Source: Paracidovorax wautersii
Lineage (GTDB): Bacteria; Pseudomonadota; Gammaproteobacteria; Burkholderiales; Burkholderiaceae_C
DNA: 64,000 nucleotides
Reading direction: 5' to 3'
Assembly: GCF_900113035.1 (NCBI RefSeq)
Contig: NZ_FONX01000018.1
Span: 24,811-88,810, forward strand
A model generated the notes under the pieces. That model did no database searches and was not told where the DNA came from. It saw only the letters and a list, made by a program, of their open reading frames with translations. Each line of letters opens with the position of its first letter. The first letter of the stretch is position 1. Positions 49,968-59,088 of this stretch are shown piece by piece. A program made the translations under genes and the position numbers.

Positions 49968-50756
49968 TCAAGGCCAGGTGATCTGCGGCAGCGTTTCGAT
50001 TTCAGGCCGGGCGAACAGATAGCCCTGGAACACGTTCACGCCCTCGGCATGCAGCCATTGCAGCTCGGCCACCGTCTCCACGCCTTCGGCCAGCGCCTCG
50101 ATGTGCAGCGACTGGCACACGCCCAGGATGGCCTTGACGATTACCTGGCGCACCGGGTCGGCGTCGATGCCGCGCACCAGGCCCATGTCGATCTTGATCT
50201 GGTCGGGCTGGAAATTGGCCAGCAGGCTCAGGCCCGCATAGCCCGCACCGAAATCGTCGATGGCGGTGCGAAAGCCCCGGCGCTTGTAGGACTGCAGAAT
50301 GTTCTTCAGGTGGGCCTTGTCCACCACGTTCTCCTGCTCGACCACCTCGAAGGCGATGCGCTCGATCGGGAAGCCGCAGCGTTCGGCAGCCATGAGCGTC
50401 GCGCGGATGCAGGTCTCGGGCTGATAGACCGCGTTGGGCAGGAAGTTGATGTGCAGCACGCCCTCCATGCCCAGGCGGCTGGCGAGTTCCACCGCCTTGA
50501 TGCGGCAGAGCTGGTCGAAGGCATAGCGGTTGTCCTGCGTCACGCGCTGCAGCACGCTGTAGGCGCCGCTGCCGTCGGTGCCGCGCACCAGCGCCTCATA
50601 GGCCACCGCCTTGCGCAGGCGCAGGTCCACGATGGGCTGGAAGGCCATCGTGAAGGTGAAGTCGAGCGGCTCCGCATCCCGGCACAGGCCGCAGGGCGAA
50701 GGGGTGACACCGGCAGAGGCCGCAAACTCGGGCCGAGGGGGTTTGGCGAGCGACAT
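49968..50756 (-). CDS. EAL-domain c-di-GMP phosphodiesterase
   Basis: This 262-residue cytoplasmic protein is essentially one EAL domain, preceded by a short tail with CGLC. The signature YEALVRG (about 53-59) is intact, as are HINFLPN, EVVEQEN, AIDDFGAGYAG, PDQIKIDMGLVRG, EALAEGVE and FQGYLFARP. All predicted metal and general-base residues are therefore present. It is divergent from dnaG across 105 bp. With the GGDEF and HD-GYP genes it makes three c-di-GMP enzymes within 14.5 kb, though they are not in one operon. Confidence 0.9.
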   Translation of the reverse strand: MSLAKPPRPEFAASAGVTPSPCGLCRDAEPLDFTFTMAFQPIVDLRLRKAVAYEALVRGTDGSGAYSVLQRVTQDNRYAFDQLCRIKAVELASRLGMEGVLHINFLPNAVYQPETCIRATLMAAERCGFPIERIAFEVVEQENVVDKAHLKNILQSYKRRGFRTAIDDFGAGYAGLSLLANFQPDQIKIDMGLVRGIDADPVRQVIVKAILGVCQSLHIEALAEGVETVAELQWLHAEGVNVFQGYLFARPEIETLPQITWP

Positions 50757-50861
50757 GTGCCAAAGGGTAACAAATCTCGCTAACTGCGTTTGAAGGACAA
50801 GACCTCGAATGCAGCTTGCATGCACATCGGCACCTTCCGCGCCATCGGCGAAAATGCCCGG

Positions 50862-52865
50862 GTGTCCATTCCCCAGTCTTTCATCCAGGAGCTGCTCTCG
50901 CGCGTCGACGTGGTCGATGTCGTGGGCCGGTACGTGCCGCTCAAGAAGGCGGGGGCGAACTTCATGGGCCTGTGCCCCTTCCACGGGGAGAAGTCGCCCT
51001 CGTTCAGCGTCAGCCCGTCCAAGCAGTTCTTCCACTGCTTCGGCTGCGGCAAGAACGGCAATGCCATCGGCTTCCTGATGGACCATGCCGGCATGGGTTT
51101 CGTGGAAGCCGTCCACGACCTGGCCCAGCAGACCGGCCTGCAGGTGCCCGACGACCACGTCTCTCCCCAGGAACGCGAACGCGCCGCTGCCCAGCGGCAG
51201 AAGCAGGCCACGCTGACCGACGTGCTGGAAAAGGCGGGCGAATCCTGGCGCCGCCACCTGCGCGATTCGTCCCGGGCCATCGCCTACTTCAAGGGCCGGG
51301 GCGTGTCGGGCGCGGTGGCCAAGCGCTACGGCCTGGGCTATGCGCCCGAAGGCTGGCGCGGCCTGGCCAGCGTGTTCCCGCAATACGACGACCCGCTGCT
51401 GGAAGAAAGCGGCCTGGTCATCGTCAACGAGGAAGACGGCGGCAAGCGCTACGACCGCTTCCGCGACCGGGTGATGTTCCCGATCCGCAACGTCAAGGGC
51501 GAATGCATCGGCTATGGCGGCCGGGTGCTGGGCGACGAAAAACCCAAGTACCTCAATTCGCCCGAAACGCCGGTGTTCCACAAGGGGCGCGAGCTCTACG
51601 GCCTCTATGAAGCCCGCACGGCGATCCGCGAACACGGCTTCGCGCTCGTCACAGAAGGCTACATGGACGTGGTGGCGCTGGCCCAGCTCGGCTTTCCCAA
51701 TGCCGTCGCCACCCTGGGCACGGCCTGCACGGCCGAGCACGTCCACAAGCTGTTCCGCTTCACCGACATGGTGGTCTTCAGCTTCGACGGCGACGCGGCC
51801 GGCCGCCGTGCCGCGCGCAAGGCGCTGGACGGCGCCCTGCCCTATGCCAGCGACACGCGCAGCGTGAAATTCCTGTTCCTGCCGGCAGAGCACGATCCCG
51901 ACAGCTTCATCCGCGAATACGGCACCGACGCCTTCGCGCGCCATGTGGGCGACGCCATGCCACTGAGCCGCTTCCTGGTCGAAGCCGCGCGCGAAGGCTG
52001 CGACCTGGGCACGGCGGAAGGCCGCGCCCACATGCTGAGCAACGCCCGCCCGCTGTGGTCCGCGCTGCCCGACGGCGCGCTGAAGCGCCAGTTGCTCTCC
52101 GAGCTGGGCGAACTCGGCCAGCTGAACGCCAAGGACCTTGCCGAACTCTGGCAGCAGACCGGCGCGCAGGATGCGGCCCGCAGCGGCGGTGGCAGTGGCG
52201 GCGGCACGGCCCGGCCGGCGCAGGAAGAATACGCCCCCTATGCCGACGAACCGCCCTGGGGCCAGGGCTCCGGCGCCGACGGCGGCTGGCACCCGGGGGC
52301 CGAATCCGGCGCCCCGAGCTACCCGCGAAAACCCTTCAACAAGGGCGGAGACTGGAAGAAAGGCGACTGGAAAAGCCGCTGGAAGAAGGACGACCGCCCG
52401 GCCCAGCCGCCGCTGCCGCGCACCCCGCTCGCCAGCCGAGCCGACCACGCGGCGCGGCTGCTGCTCTCGCATATGGAATTCATGGAAGAGCTGTCGCACG
52501 AAGACCATGCGACGCTCTGCGCCCAGCCCGCGCCCCACGGCCCGCTCTTCACCTGGCTGGAAGGCCAGCTGCACGAGCACGGCCCCCAGCCCTGGGCCCT
52601 GCTGCTCGAAAGCCTGCGCGGCCACGCCTGCGCCGCCACGGCCGAACGCGTGATGACCGGCTCGCACGCCCAGACCGAAGGCGACACGGCCGAGCTGCGC
52701 GGCGAACTGCGCGGCCTGCTCGACCGCATGCTCATCGAAGACTTCATGCAGCAGCAAAAGGAGCTGGTCACGCGCATCACCCGCGAGCCGGACGCCCTGG
52801 CGCGCTACCAGGCGCTGGAGCAGCGCATCAAGGAACTGCGCGGCATCCCCCTGCGCGCCGCCTGA
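50862..52865 (+). CDS. dnaG: DNA primase
   Basis: DnaG makes RNA primers for chromosome replication. The 667-residue protein has the zinc-binding domain (CPFHGEKSPSFSV with HCFGCGKNG, about 39-70) and the catalytic TOPRIM domain (VTEGYMDVVALAQLG near 265 and FDGDAAGRRAARKAL near 308). A low-complexity Gly/Trp/Lys linker (about 440-520) leads to the helicase-interacting C-terminus. GTG at 50862, reading SIPQSFIQELL, matches the family start. An in-frame ATG at 50820 adds 14 unlikely residues. rpoD follows, as in many proteobacteria. Confidence 0.95.
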   Translation: MSIPQSFIQELLSRVDVVDVVGRYVPLKKAGANFMGLCPFHGEKSPSFSVSPSKQFFHCFGCGKNGNAIGFLMDHAGMGFVEAVHDLAQQTGLQVPDDHVSPQERERAAAQRQKQATLTDVLEKAGESWRRHLRDSSRAIAYFKGRGVSGAVAKRYGLGYAPEGWRGLASVFPQYDDPLLEESGLVIVNEEDGGKRYDRFRDRVMFPIRNVKGECIGYGGRVLGDEKPKYLNSPETPVFHKGRELYGLYEARTAIREHGFALVTEGYMDVVALAQLGFPNAVATLGTACTAEHVHKLFRFTDMVVFSFDGDAAGRRAARKALDGALPYASDTRSVKFLFLPAEHDPDSFIREYGTDAFARHVGDAMPLSRFLVEAAREGCDLGTAEGRAHMLSNARPLWSALPDGALKRQLLSELGELGQLNAKDLAELWQQTGAQDAARSGGGSGGGTARPAQEEYAPYADEPPWGQGSGADGGWHPGAESGAPSYPRKPFNKGGDWKKGDWKSRWKKDDRPAQPPLPRTPLASRADHAARLLLSHMEFMEELSHEDHATLCAQPAPHGPLFTWLEGQLHEHGPQPWALLLESLRGHACAATAERVMTGSHAQTEGDTAELRGELRGLLDRMLIEDFMQQQKELVTRITREPDALARYQALEQRIKELRGIPLRAA

Positions 52866-53198
52866 CGCGCCTAGCGGACCTGCAGCTTTATTGCAACCCT
52901 TGAAATCGGCCGTGCCGGTATAATGTAGGGTTCACCGGCAAGAGCGACAGCAATACCTCCGGCCCCGGGGCAACCGTGACGAACGCGCACAACCGCCCCA
53001 CCTGCCGCAAGGACTGCACACCAAATGTTCGCCCAGACATCTTGCCACCGAGAACCTTGAGCCCTCTTCACTGCTCTGAAGAGGCTCGTGGCGTTCTCCA
53101 GCCGCGCGGGCAGCGAGCCCGCGCCGTGCCACCCGCGCCGGGAAATAGTGGCGCTTGCGTTTTCTTTGTGTGTCCGTCTTTGATCCTTGAGGTTGTCC
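52866..53198 (+). other. Leader region between dnaG and rpoD
   Basis: 333 bases without a gene. A perfect TATAAT lies at 52919-52924, but the nearest TTGAAA (52900-52905) is only 13 bp away, so the -35 is unclear. A perfect 8-bp hairpin GCGCGGGC/GCCCGCGC with a 5-nt loop lies at 53104-53124. rpoD can therefore be transcribed separately from dnaG with a leader of roughly 270 nt. Confidence 0.45.
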
Positions 53199-55583
53199 AT
53201 GCCCGTTCAAAAGTCCGCGAAGTCGCCCAAGTCCGCCGCAGCCCCCGCCGCCAAGGCCGTTTCAAAATCCGCTGCGCCAGCCTCCGCGAAAGCCGTGGCC
53301 GCTCCGTCCGCCGCCGGTGCCGCAGCCAACAAGACCAAGACCGTACCTGTGAAAAGTTCTGCCGAGCTCATCAAAGCTGCCGATGAATTGCTGAAGAAAA
53401 AGCCCGCCCGCGCCAAGGCGGCTCCTGCCGCCGACGCCGCAGGCGACGACGAAGCCGCGCCCAAGAAGCGCCCGGGCCGCCCGGCCAAGGCCGCCGGCAC
53501 CGCCGCCGCAGCCAAGACGCCGGCCAAGCGCGGCCGCAAGCCCAAGGCAGCAGCCGACTCCGACGTCGCGGACGATGCCGACCTGTCCGACATCGAAGCG
53601 GACCTCGAAGGCGAGGTCGAGGCCGAACCCGAAGCCGCCGCAGCCGCCCCGGCCGAGAAGGTCAAGCCGCTGCGCATGAAGATCAGCAAAGCCAAGGAAC
53701 GCGCGCTGATGAAGGAATTCGGCCTGGACGAAACCGTCCTGTCCGAAGAAGACCTGGCCAAGCGCCGCTCGCGCCTGAAGACCCTGATCACGCTGGGCAA
53801 GACGCGCGGCTACCTCACGCAGGTCGAAATCTCCGACCACTTGCCCGACAAGCTGGTCGATGCCGAGACCATGGAAGTCGTGGTCACCATGCTCAACGAC
53901 ATGGGTGTGGCCGTGTACGAGCAGACGCCCGATGCCGAAACGCTGTTCCAGAACAACGTGACGCCCACGGCCGCCACCGTCGAGGAAGCCGAAGAAGAAG
54001 CCGAAGCCGCGCTCTCCACCGTGGACAGCGAATTCGGCCGCACCACCGACCCGGTCCGCATGTACATGCGCGAAATGGGCACCGTGGAGCTGCTGACCCG
54101 CGAAGGCGAAATCGAGATCGCCAAGCGCATCGAAGGCGGCCTGCAGGCCATGATGGAAGCCATCAGCGCCTCGCCCGCCACCATCGCCGAGATCCTGGCC
54201 ATGGGCGAGGAGATCCGTGAGGGCAAGGTCGTCATCTCCACCATCGTGGACGGCTTCTCCAACCCCAACGAAGCCGACGACTACGTGGCCGAAGAAGACT
54301 TCGACGAATTCGACGAAGAGGACGACGACGACGGCAAGGGCGGCTCCAAGGCGCTGACCAAGAAGCTCGAAGAACTCAAGCGCGAGGCGCTCTCGCGCTT
54401 CGACACCATGCGCGAGCTGTTCGAGAAGGTCCACAAGATCTACGACAAGGAAGGCTACGGCACGCCCGCCTACATGAAGGCCCAGCAGGCCCTGTCGGCA
54501 GAGCTGATGACCATCCGCTTCACCGCCAAGACCATCGAGAAGCTGTGCGACATGGTGCGCGGCCAGGTGGACGACGTGCGCAAGAAGGAACGCGAGCTGC
54601 GCCGCATCATCGTGGACAAGTGCGGCATGCCGCAGGATGTGTTCATCAAGGAATTCCCGCCCAACCTGCTGAACCTCAAGTGGGTCGAGAAGCAGGCCGC
54701 GGCCGGCAAGCCCTGGAGCACCGTGCTGCAGCGCAACATCCCGCCCGTGCAGGAACTGCAGCAGCGCCTGATGGACCTGCAGTCGCGCGTGGTGGTGCCG
54801 CTGACCGAGCTCAAGAGCATCAACAAGCGCATGAACGAGGGCGAATCGTCCTCGCGCGATGCCAAGAAGGAAATGATCGAGGCCAACCTGCGCCTCGTGA
54901 TCTCCATCGCCAAGAAGTACACCAACCGCGGCCTGCAGTTCCTGGATCTGATCCAGGAAGGCAACATCGGCCTGATGAAGGCGGTGGACAAGTTCGAATA
55001 CCGCCGCGGCTACAAGTTCTCGACCTACGCCACGTGGTGGATCCGCCAGGCCATCACCCGCTCGATCGCCGACCAGGCGCGGACCATCCGCATCCCGGTC
55101 CACATGATCGAGACCATCAACAAGATGAACCGCATCTCGCGCCAGCATCTGCAGGAATTCGGCTTCGAGCCGGATGCCTCCATCCTGGCCGCGAAGATGG
55201 AGATCCCTGAGGACAAGATCCGCAAGATCATGAAGATCGCCAAGGAGCCGATCTCCATGGAAACGCCGATCGGCGACGACGACGACAGCCACCTGGGCGA
55301 CTTCATCGAGGACGGCGCCAACACCGCCCCCATCGATGCCGCCATGCAGGCCGGCCTGCGCGACGTGGTGAAAGACATCCTGGACGGCCTCACCCCGCGT
55401 GAAGCCAAGGTGCTGCGCATGCGCTTCGGCATCGAGATGTCCACCGACCACACGCTGGAAGAAGTGGGCAAGCAGTTCGACGTGACCCGCGAACGCATCC
55501 GCCAGATCGAAGCCAAGGCGCTGCGCAAGCTCAAGCACCCGAGCCGCAGCGACAAGCTGCGCAGCTTCATCGACTCGCTCTGA
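53199..55583 (+). CDS. rpoD: RNA polymerase sigma factor RpoD (sigma-70)
   Basis: This is the housekeeping sigma factor, 794 residues. A Lys/Ala/Pro-rich N-terminal tail (1 to about 125) carries AT-hook-like cores KRPGRPAK and KRGRKPK. Region 1.1 comes next, then 1.2 ([11 protein letters not shown] near 285), an acidic non-conserved insert with EEDDDD, and region 2 ([20 protein letters not shown] and [15 protein letters not shown], about 570-625). Regions 3 and 4 follow ([15 protein letters not shown] near the end). GAGG lies 7 bp before the ATG. It is longer than E. coli RpoD (613 residues), mainly through the N-terminal tail and the insert. Confidence 0.97.
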   Translation: MPVQKSAKSPKSAAAPAAKAVSKSAAPASAKAVAAPSAAGAAANKTKTVPVKSSAELIKAADELLKKKPARAKAAPAADAAGDDEAAPKKRPGRPAKAAGTAAAAKTPAKRGRKPKAAADSDVADDADLSDIEADLEGEVEAEPEAAAAAPAEKVKPLRMKISKAKERALMKEFGLDETVLSEEDLAKRRSRLKTLITLGKTRGYLTQVEISDHLPDKLVDAETMEVVVTMLNDMGVAVYEQTPDAETLFQNNVTPTAATVEEAEEEAEAALSTVDSEFGRTTDPVRMYMREMGTVELLTREGEIEIAKRIEGGLQAMMEAISASPATIAEILAMGEEIREGKVVISTIVDGFSNPNEADDYVAEEDFDEFDEEDDDDGKGGSKALTKKLEELKREALSRFDTMRELFEKVHKIYDKEGYGTPAYMKAQQALSAELMTIRFTAKTIEKLCDMVRGQVDDVRKKERELRRIIVDKCGMPQDVFIKEFPPNLLNLKWVEKQAAAGKPWSTVLQRNIPPVQELQQRLMDLQSRVVVPLTELKSINKRMNEGESSSRDAKKEMIEANLRLVISIAKKYTNRGLQFLDLIQEGNIGLMKAVDKFEYRRGYKFSTYATWWIRQAITRSIADQARTIRIPVHMIETINKMNRISRQHLQEFGFEPDASILAAKMEIPEDKIRKIMKIAKEPISMETPIGDDDDSHLGDFIEDGANTAPIDAAMQAGLRDVVKDILDGLTPREAKVLRMRFGIEMSTDHTLEEVGKQFDVTRERIRQIEAKALRKLKHPSRSDKLRSFIDSL

Positions 55584-55633
55584 TCAGGCGATCCAGCCGC
55601 AAGGCAGGCCCCGCCTGCCTTGAGCGCGATCCC

Positions 55634-55664
55634 AAGCCCCGTGCCCACCGGCCGGGGCTTTTTT
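55634..55664 (+). terminator. rpoD terminator
   Basis: AAGCCCCG (55634-55641) pairs with CGGGGCTT (55653-55660) and is followed by T residues to 55664. A second hairpin, AAGGCAGG/CCTGCCTT, lies just upstream at 55601-55621. Confidence 0.8.
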
Positions 55665-55715
55665 CATTTCAGCACGGCTGCAGCGCCCAATGCCGCGCCC
55701 GGCAGCCGGCTGCCC

Positions 55716-55865
55716 TCACTTCTTGCGCTTGTTCTTGGCGCCGCCCTGGCGCGCCTTGAAGCGGGGGTTGGACTTGCAGATCACATACGTGCGCCCACGG
55801 CGCGTGACGACCTGGCAATCACGATGGCGTTTCTTGGCTTCCTTGAGGGAGGAGAGGACTTGCAT
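55716..55865 (-). CDS. rpmJ: 50S ribosomal protein L36, zinc-free (YkgO/RpmJ2) type
   Basis: A 49-residue protein beginning [20 protein letters not shown], then [21 protein letters not shown] and a basic tail. This is the long, zinc-independent paralogue of L36, which lacks the CxxC...C..H zinc ribbon of the common form. In other bacteria such paralogues are induced when zinc is scarce, usually by Zur, and replace the zinc-binding copy in ribosomes. Here a strong Fur/Zur-type palindrome lies about 60 bp upstream of the start. The gene is convergent with rpoD. Confidence 0.93.
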   Translation of the reverse strand: MQVLSSLKEAKKRHRDCQVVTRRGRTYVICKSNPRFKARQGGAKNKRKK

Positions 55866-55925
55866 GAGGCGATACGCAGCAGGCTGCGAGGTAGGTGGAA
55901 AGGGAGCGCGAGTCTAGCACCAAAT

Positions 55926-55944
55926 GAGATTGATTATCATTTGA
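55926..55944. promoter_or_regulatory. Strong Fur-type (possibly Zur) operator
   Basis: GAGATTGATTATCATTTGA is a near-perfect match to Fur sites of this bacterial group. The reverse strand reads AATGATAATCAATCTCATT, an interrupted palindrome AAATGA-N9-TCATTT. It lies between the divergent zinc-free L36 gene and a small plus-strand ORF and could control either or both. Confidence 0.65.
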
Positions 55945-55983
55945 TAGCGATCCAAACATCCCGGAGCCAGCCCGAGGAAATCC

Positions 55984-56103
55984 ATGAACGCACTTCCCGC
56001 CCCTCTTCCTTGCCTGCCGAATCATCACCCGTCCTTGCCGACGGCAGGCGCGTTCAGCACGAAACCGCTGGAGTTCGAGACGCTCGGCGGCCCCTGGCCA
56101 TGA
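55984..56103 (+). CDS. Possible 39-residue peptide downstream of the Fur-type site
   Basis: A short ORF reading MNALPAPLPCLPNHHPSLPT and ending in LGGPWP. GAGGA lies 6 bp before the ATG and the Fur-type operator about 40 bp upstream. I recognise no family; it lacks the hallmarks of the hemin-uptake protein HemP or of bacterioferritin-associated ferredoxin. It has paired histidines and one cysteine. It may be a regulated small protein, a leader peptide or chance. Confidence 0.35.
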   Translation: MNALPAPLPCLPNHHPSLPTAGAFSTKPLEFETLGGPWP

Positions 56104-56267
56104 AGCCCCTCCTCGCGCTGATCGGCTTCGTGCACTGGAAAGGCATCTCCCGACGCTCCGATGCAGCAAGAAGGCGGGCATTTTTTACGCCCGCCCGCTG
56201 ATTGACATCAAAGCTATGGGCATTGCGGGAAAATACCACTTGCAACAAAACAAAAGAGGAATATTCC

Positions 56268-58688
56268 ATGAACGTAGAACAGCAGCCTCATTCCGGCGGG
56301 CGATCCCGCTGGGCCGCAAGGCTGGTCGGCGCCCTGAGCGTCATCTTCGGCCTCGCCTTCCTGGGCGGCGGCCTCTATCTGGCACGGCTCGGTGGCAGCC
56401 TGTACTTCGCGCCGGCAGGCCTGGCCATGCTGGTGGCCGGCGTGCTGCTGTGGCGCGGCCGCACCTCCGGTGCCTGGCTCTACGCCCTGACGCTGGCCGC
56501 CAGCGTGGTGTGGGCCCTCGTCGATGCGGGCTGGTCTTTCTGGCCGCTCTTCTCGCGCCTCTTCGCGCTGGGCGTGCTCGGCCTGCTGGTGGCGCTGGTC
56601 TACCCCAGCCTCGCCGCACCGCGCGGCCGCCGTGCCTATGGCGTGGCCGGCGTGCTGGCCGTGGTGCTGGTGGCTGCCTTCGGTGGCATGTTCGTGCCGC
56701 ACCCCTCCGTGGCCGCCAACGGCCAGGGCCCGGGCCTCACGCCCGTGGACCCGGCCCAGGCCCAGAAGAACTGGGAAAACTACGGCAACACCAACGGCGG
56801 CAGCCGCTTCGCCGCGCTGGACCAGATCAACCGCAGCAACGTGAACCAGCTCGAAGTGGCCTGGACGTACCGCACGGGCGACATCGCCATCAGCAACGGC
56901 AACGGTGCCGAAGACCAGACCACGCCGCTGCAGATCGGTGACCGCATCTATCTCTGCACGCCGCACAACGACCTGATCGCACTGGAGGCCGACACCGGCC
57001 ACGAAATCTGGAAGCGTGCGATCAATGCGAAATCCTCCGTCTGGCAGCGCTGCCGGGGCCTGGCCTATTTCGACGCCAAGGCCGCCCTGCCGCCCGTCAC
57101 CACGGCCGGCGCCACGCCCGTGCAGCCGGTGGCCCTGCCCGCCGGTGCCAACTGCCAGCGCCGCATCCTCACCAACACCATCGATGCCCGCCTGATCGCC
57201 GTCGATGCCGACACGGGCGAGTTCTGCCAGGGCTTCGGCACCAACGGCCAGGTGGACCTGAAGGCCGGCCTGGGCGCTGCGCCCGATCCGTTCTACCAGC
57301 TCACCTCGCCGCCCCTGATGGCCGGCACCACGGTGGTGGTGGGCGGCCGCGTGGCCGACAACGTGCAGGCCGACATGCCCGGCGGCGTGATCCGCGGCTT
57401 CGACGTCATCACCGGCCAGATGCGCTGGGCGTTCGACCCGGGCAACCCGGAAGACAAGAAGGCTCCCGCCGATGGCAAGAGCTACGTGCGCAGCACGCCG
57501 AACTCGTGGGCGCCGATGTCCTACGACGCGGCCATGAACACCGTCTTCCTGCCCATGGGCAGCCCCTCGACCGACCTGTACGGCGCCGAGCGCACCGCCC
57601 TGAACCACAAGTACGGCGCCTCCATCCTCGCGGTGGACGCCTCCACGGGCGCCGAGAAGTGGGTCTATCAGACGGTCCACAACGACCTCTGGGACTTCGA
57701 CCTGCCGATGCAGCCGAGCTTCGTCGATTTCCCCGTCGAGGGTGGCCGCACCGTGCCGGCCCTCGCCATCGGCACCAAGGCCGGCCAGATCTACGTGCTG
57801 GACCGCGCCACCGGCAAGCCGCTGACCGAAGTGAAGGAAACGCCGGTCAAGACGGCCGACATCCCCGGCGAGCAGTACTCCACCACCCAGCCGCGCTCGG
57901 TGGGCATGCCGCAGATCGGCGCGCAGACGCTGACCGAGTCCGACATGTGGGGCGCCACGCCGTTCGACCAGCTGCTGTGCCGCATCGCCTTCAAGAAGAT
58001 GCGCTATGAAGGCCTCTACACCGCACCGGGCACGGACGTGTCCCTCAGCTTCCCCGGCTCGCTGGGCGGCATGAACTGGGGCGGCCTGTCGGTGGACCCG
58101 GTGCATGGCTTCCTGTTCGCCAACGACATGCGCCTGGGCCTGTGGGTGCAGATGATCCCGTCGGCCAACCGCGGCGGCACCGCCGGCGGCGGCGAAGCCG
58201 TCAACACCGGCATGGGCGCCGTGCCGCTCAAGGGCACGCCGTATGCGGTCAACAAGAACCGCTTCCTGTCGGTGGCCGGCATTCCCTGCCAGGCACCGCC
58301 CTACGGCACGCTCACGGCCATCGACCTGAAGACCCGCCAGGTCGCCTGGCAGGTGCCGGTCGGCACGGTGGAAGACACCGGCCCCATGGGCGTGAAGATG
58401 CACATGCCCATCCCCATCGGCATGCCCACGCTGGGCGGCACGCTGGCCACGCAAGGCGGCCTGGTGTTCATCGCCGGCACGCAGGACTACTACCTGCGCG
58501 CCTTCGACAGCAGCAACGGCAAGGAAGCCTGGAAGGGCCGCCTGCCCGTGGGCAGCCAGGGCGGCCCGATGACCTACCAGTCGGCCAAGACCGGCCGCCA
58601 GTACGTGGTGATCACCGCCGGCGGCGCACGCCAGTCGCCCGACCGCGGCGACTACGTGATCGCCTACGCGCTGCCCGCCAAGCGCTGA
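56268..58688 (+). CDS. Membrane-bound PQQ-dependent dehydrogenase (glucose/quinate/shikimate family)
   Basis: This 806-residue quinoprotein oxidises a sugar or cyclic acid on the periplasmic side and passes electrons to ubiquinone. Five N-terminal membrane helices (about 18-150) precede an eight-bladed PQQ propeller with repeated W motifs, for example ALEADTGHEIWKRAI, and the active-site region VHNDLWDFDLPMQP (catalytic Asp near 485). AGAGGA lies 7 bp before the ATG at 56268. Length equals E. coli Gcd (796). The neighbouring aromatic-acid transporter favours quinate/shikimate dehydrogenase over glucose dehydrogenase, but sequence alone does not decide. No PQQ synthesis genes are in the window. 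Confidence 0.9.
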   Translation: MNVEQQPHSGGRSRWAARLVGALSVIFGLAFLGGGLYLARLGGSLYFAPAGLAMLVAGVLLWRGRTSGAWLYALTLAASVVWALVDAGWSFWPLFSRLFALGVLGLLVALVYPSLAAPRGRRAYGVAGVLAVVLVAAFGGMFVPHPSVAANGQGPGLTPVDPAQAQKNWENYGNTNGGSRFAALDQINRSNVNQLEVAWTYRTGDIAISNGNGAEDQTTPLQIGDRIYLCTPHNDLIALEADTGHEIWKRAINAKSSVWQRCRGLAYFDAKAALPPVTTAGATPVQPVALPAGANCQRRILTNTIDARLIAVDADTGEFCQGFGTNGQVDLKAGLGAAPDPFYQLTSPPLMAGTTVVVGGRVADNVQADMPGGVIRGFDVITGQMRWAFDPGNPEDKKAPADGKSYVRSTPNSWAPMSYDAAMNTVFLPMGSPSTDLYGAERTALNHKYGASILAVDASTGAEKWVYQTVHNDLWDFDLPMQPSFVDFPVEGGRTVPALAIGTKAGQIYVLDRATGKPLTEVKETPVKTADIPGEQYSTTQPRSVGMPQIGAQTLTESDMWGATPFDQLLCRIAFKKMRYEGLYTAPGTDVSLSFPGSLGGMNWGGLSVDPVHGFLFANDMRLGLWVQMIPSANRGGTAGGGEAVNTGMGAVPLKGTPYAVNKNRFLSVAGIPCQAPPYGTLTAIDLKTRQVAWQVPVGTVEDTGPMGVKMHMPIPIGMPTLGGTLATQGGLVFIAGTQDYYLRAFDSSNGKEAWKGRLPVGSQGGPMTYQSAKTGRQYVVITAGGARQSPDRGDYVIAYALPAKR

Positions 58689-58738
58689 GGCATAGAAGCC
58701 CCAAGGCGCGGCCCAGGCCGCGCCCCAACGCCTGCTAG

Positions 58739-58776
58739 AAGGCCTGCCGTCCGGCAACGACGGCAGGCCTTTTTTT
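58739..58776 (+). terminator. Terminator of the PQQ dehydrogenase gene
   Basis: AAGGCCTGCCGTC (58739-58751) pairs over 13 bp with GACGGCAGGCCTT (58759-58771) and is followed by seven T residues. Confidence 0.88.
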
Positions 58777-58812
58777 CGCCCGTATCCGGCGGCGCCTGCA
58801 CGCCAGCGCCGC

Positions 58813-58844
<32 letters not shown>

Positions 58845-59088
58845 CACCCCATCAGCAAAACGCATCGCTCGGGCGCCCATCGGCATTGGCGCGGCATGGG
58901 CATCGCCGCAATACTGCAGTCGGCGAGGCTGCGTGGGCCTGGAGGGTCACCACCCCCACACAGCCAAGCCAGCGAAAGAAGAGAAGAGCCCCCACAACGA
59001 CCCGGCACAGCCGACAGACACAACGCGCCAATGCGCCCCGCGGATGCGGCCCCGGGCACAGAGACAACCTGATCCCACGAGGACTTGT

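Larger units (their letters stand above)
55866..56267. other. Interval between rpmJ2 and the PQQ dehydrogenase
   Basis: About 400 bases holding a Fur-type operator (55926-55944), a 39-codon ORF (55984-56103) and a GGCGGGC/GCCCGCC hairpin (56173-56195) with six T residues in its loop instead of a tail. The last 60 bases before the dehydrogenase are AT-rich and probably contain its promoter. Confidence 0.5.

Noticed and set aside
55984..56103. HemP or bacterioferritin-associated ferredoxin as identity of the 39-residue ORF
   Set aside because: HemP needs a C-terminal basic motif ending near LILTK and Bfd needs four cysteines. Neither is present.
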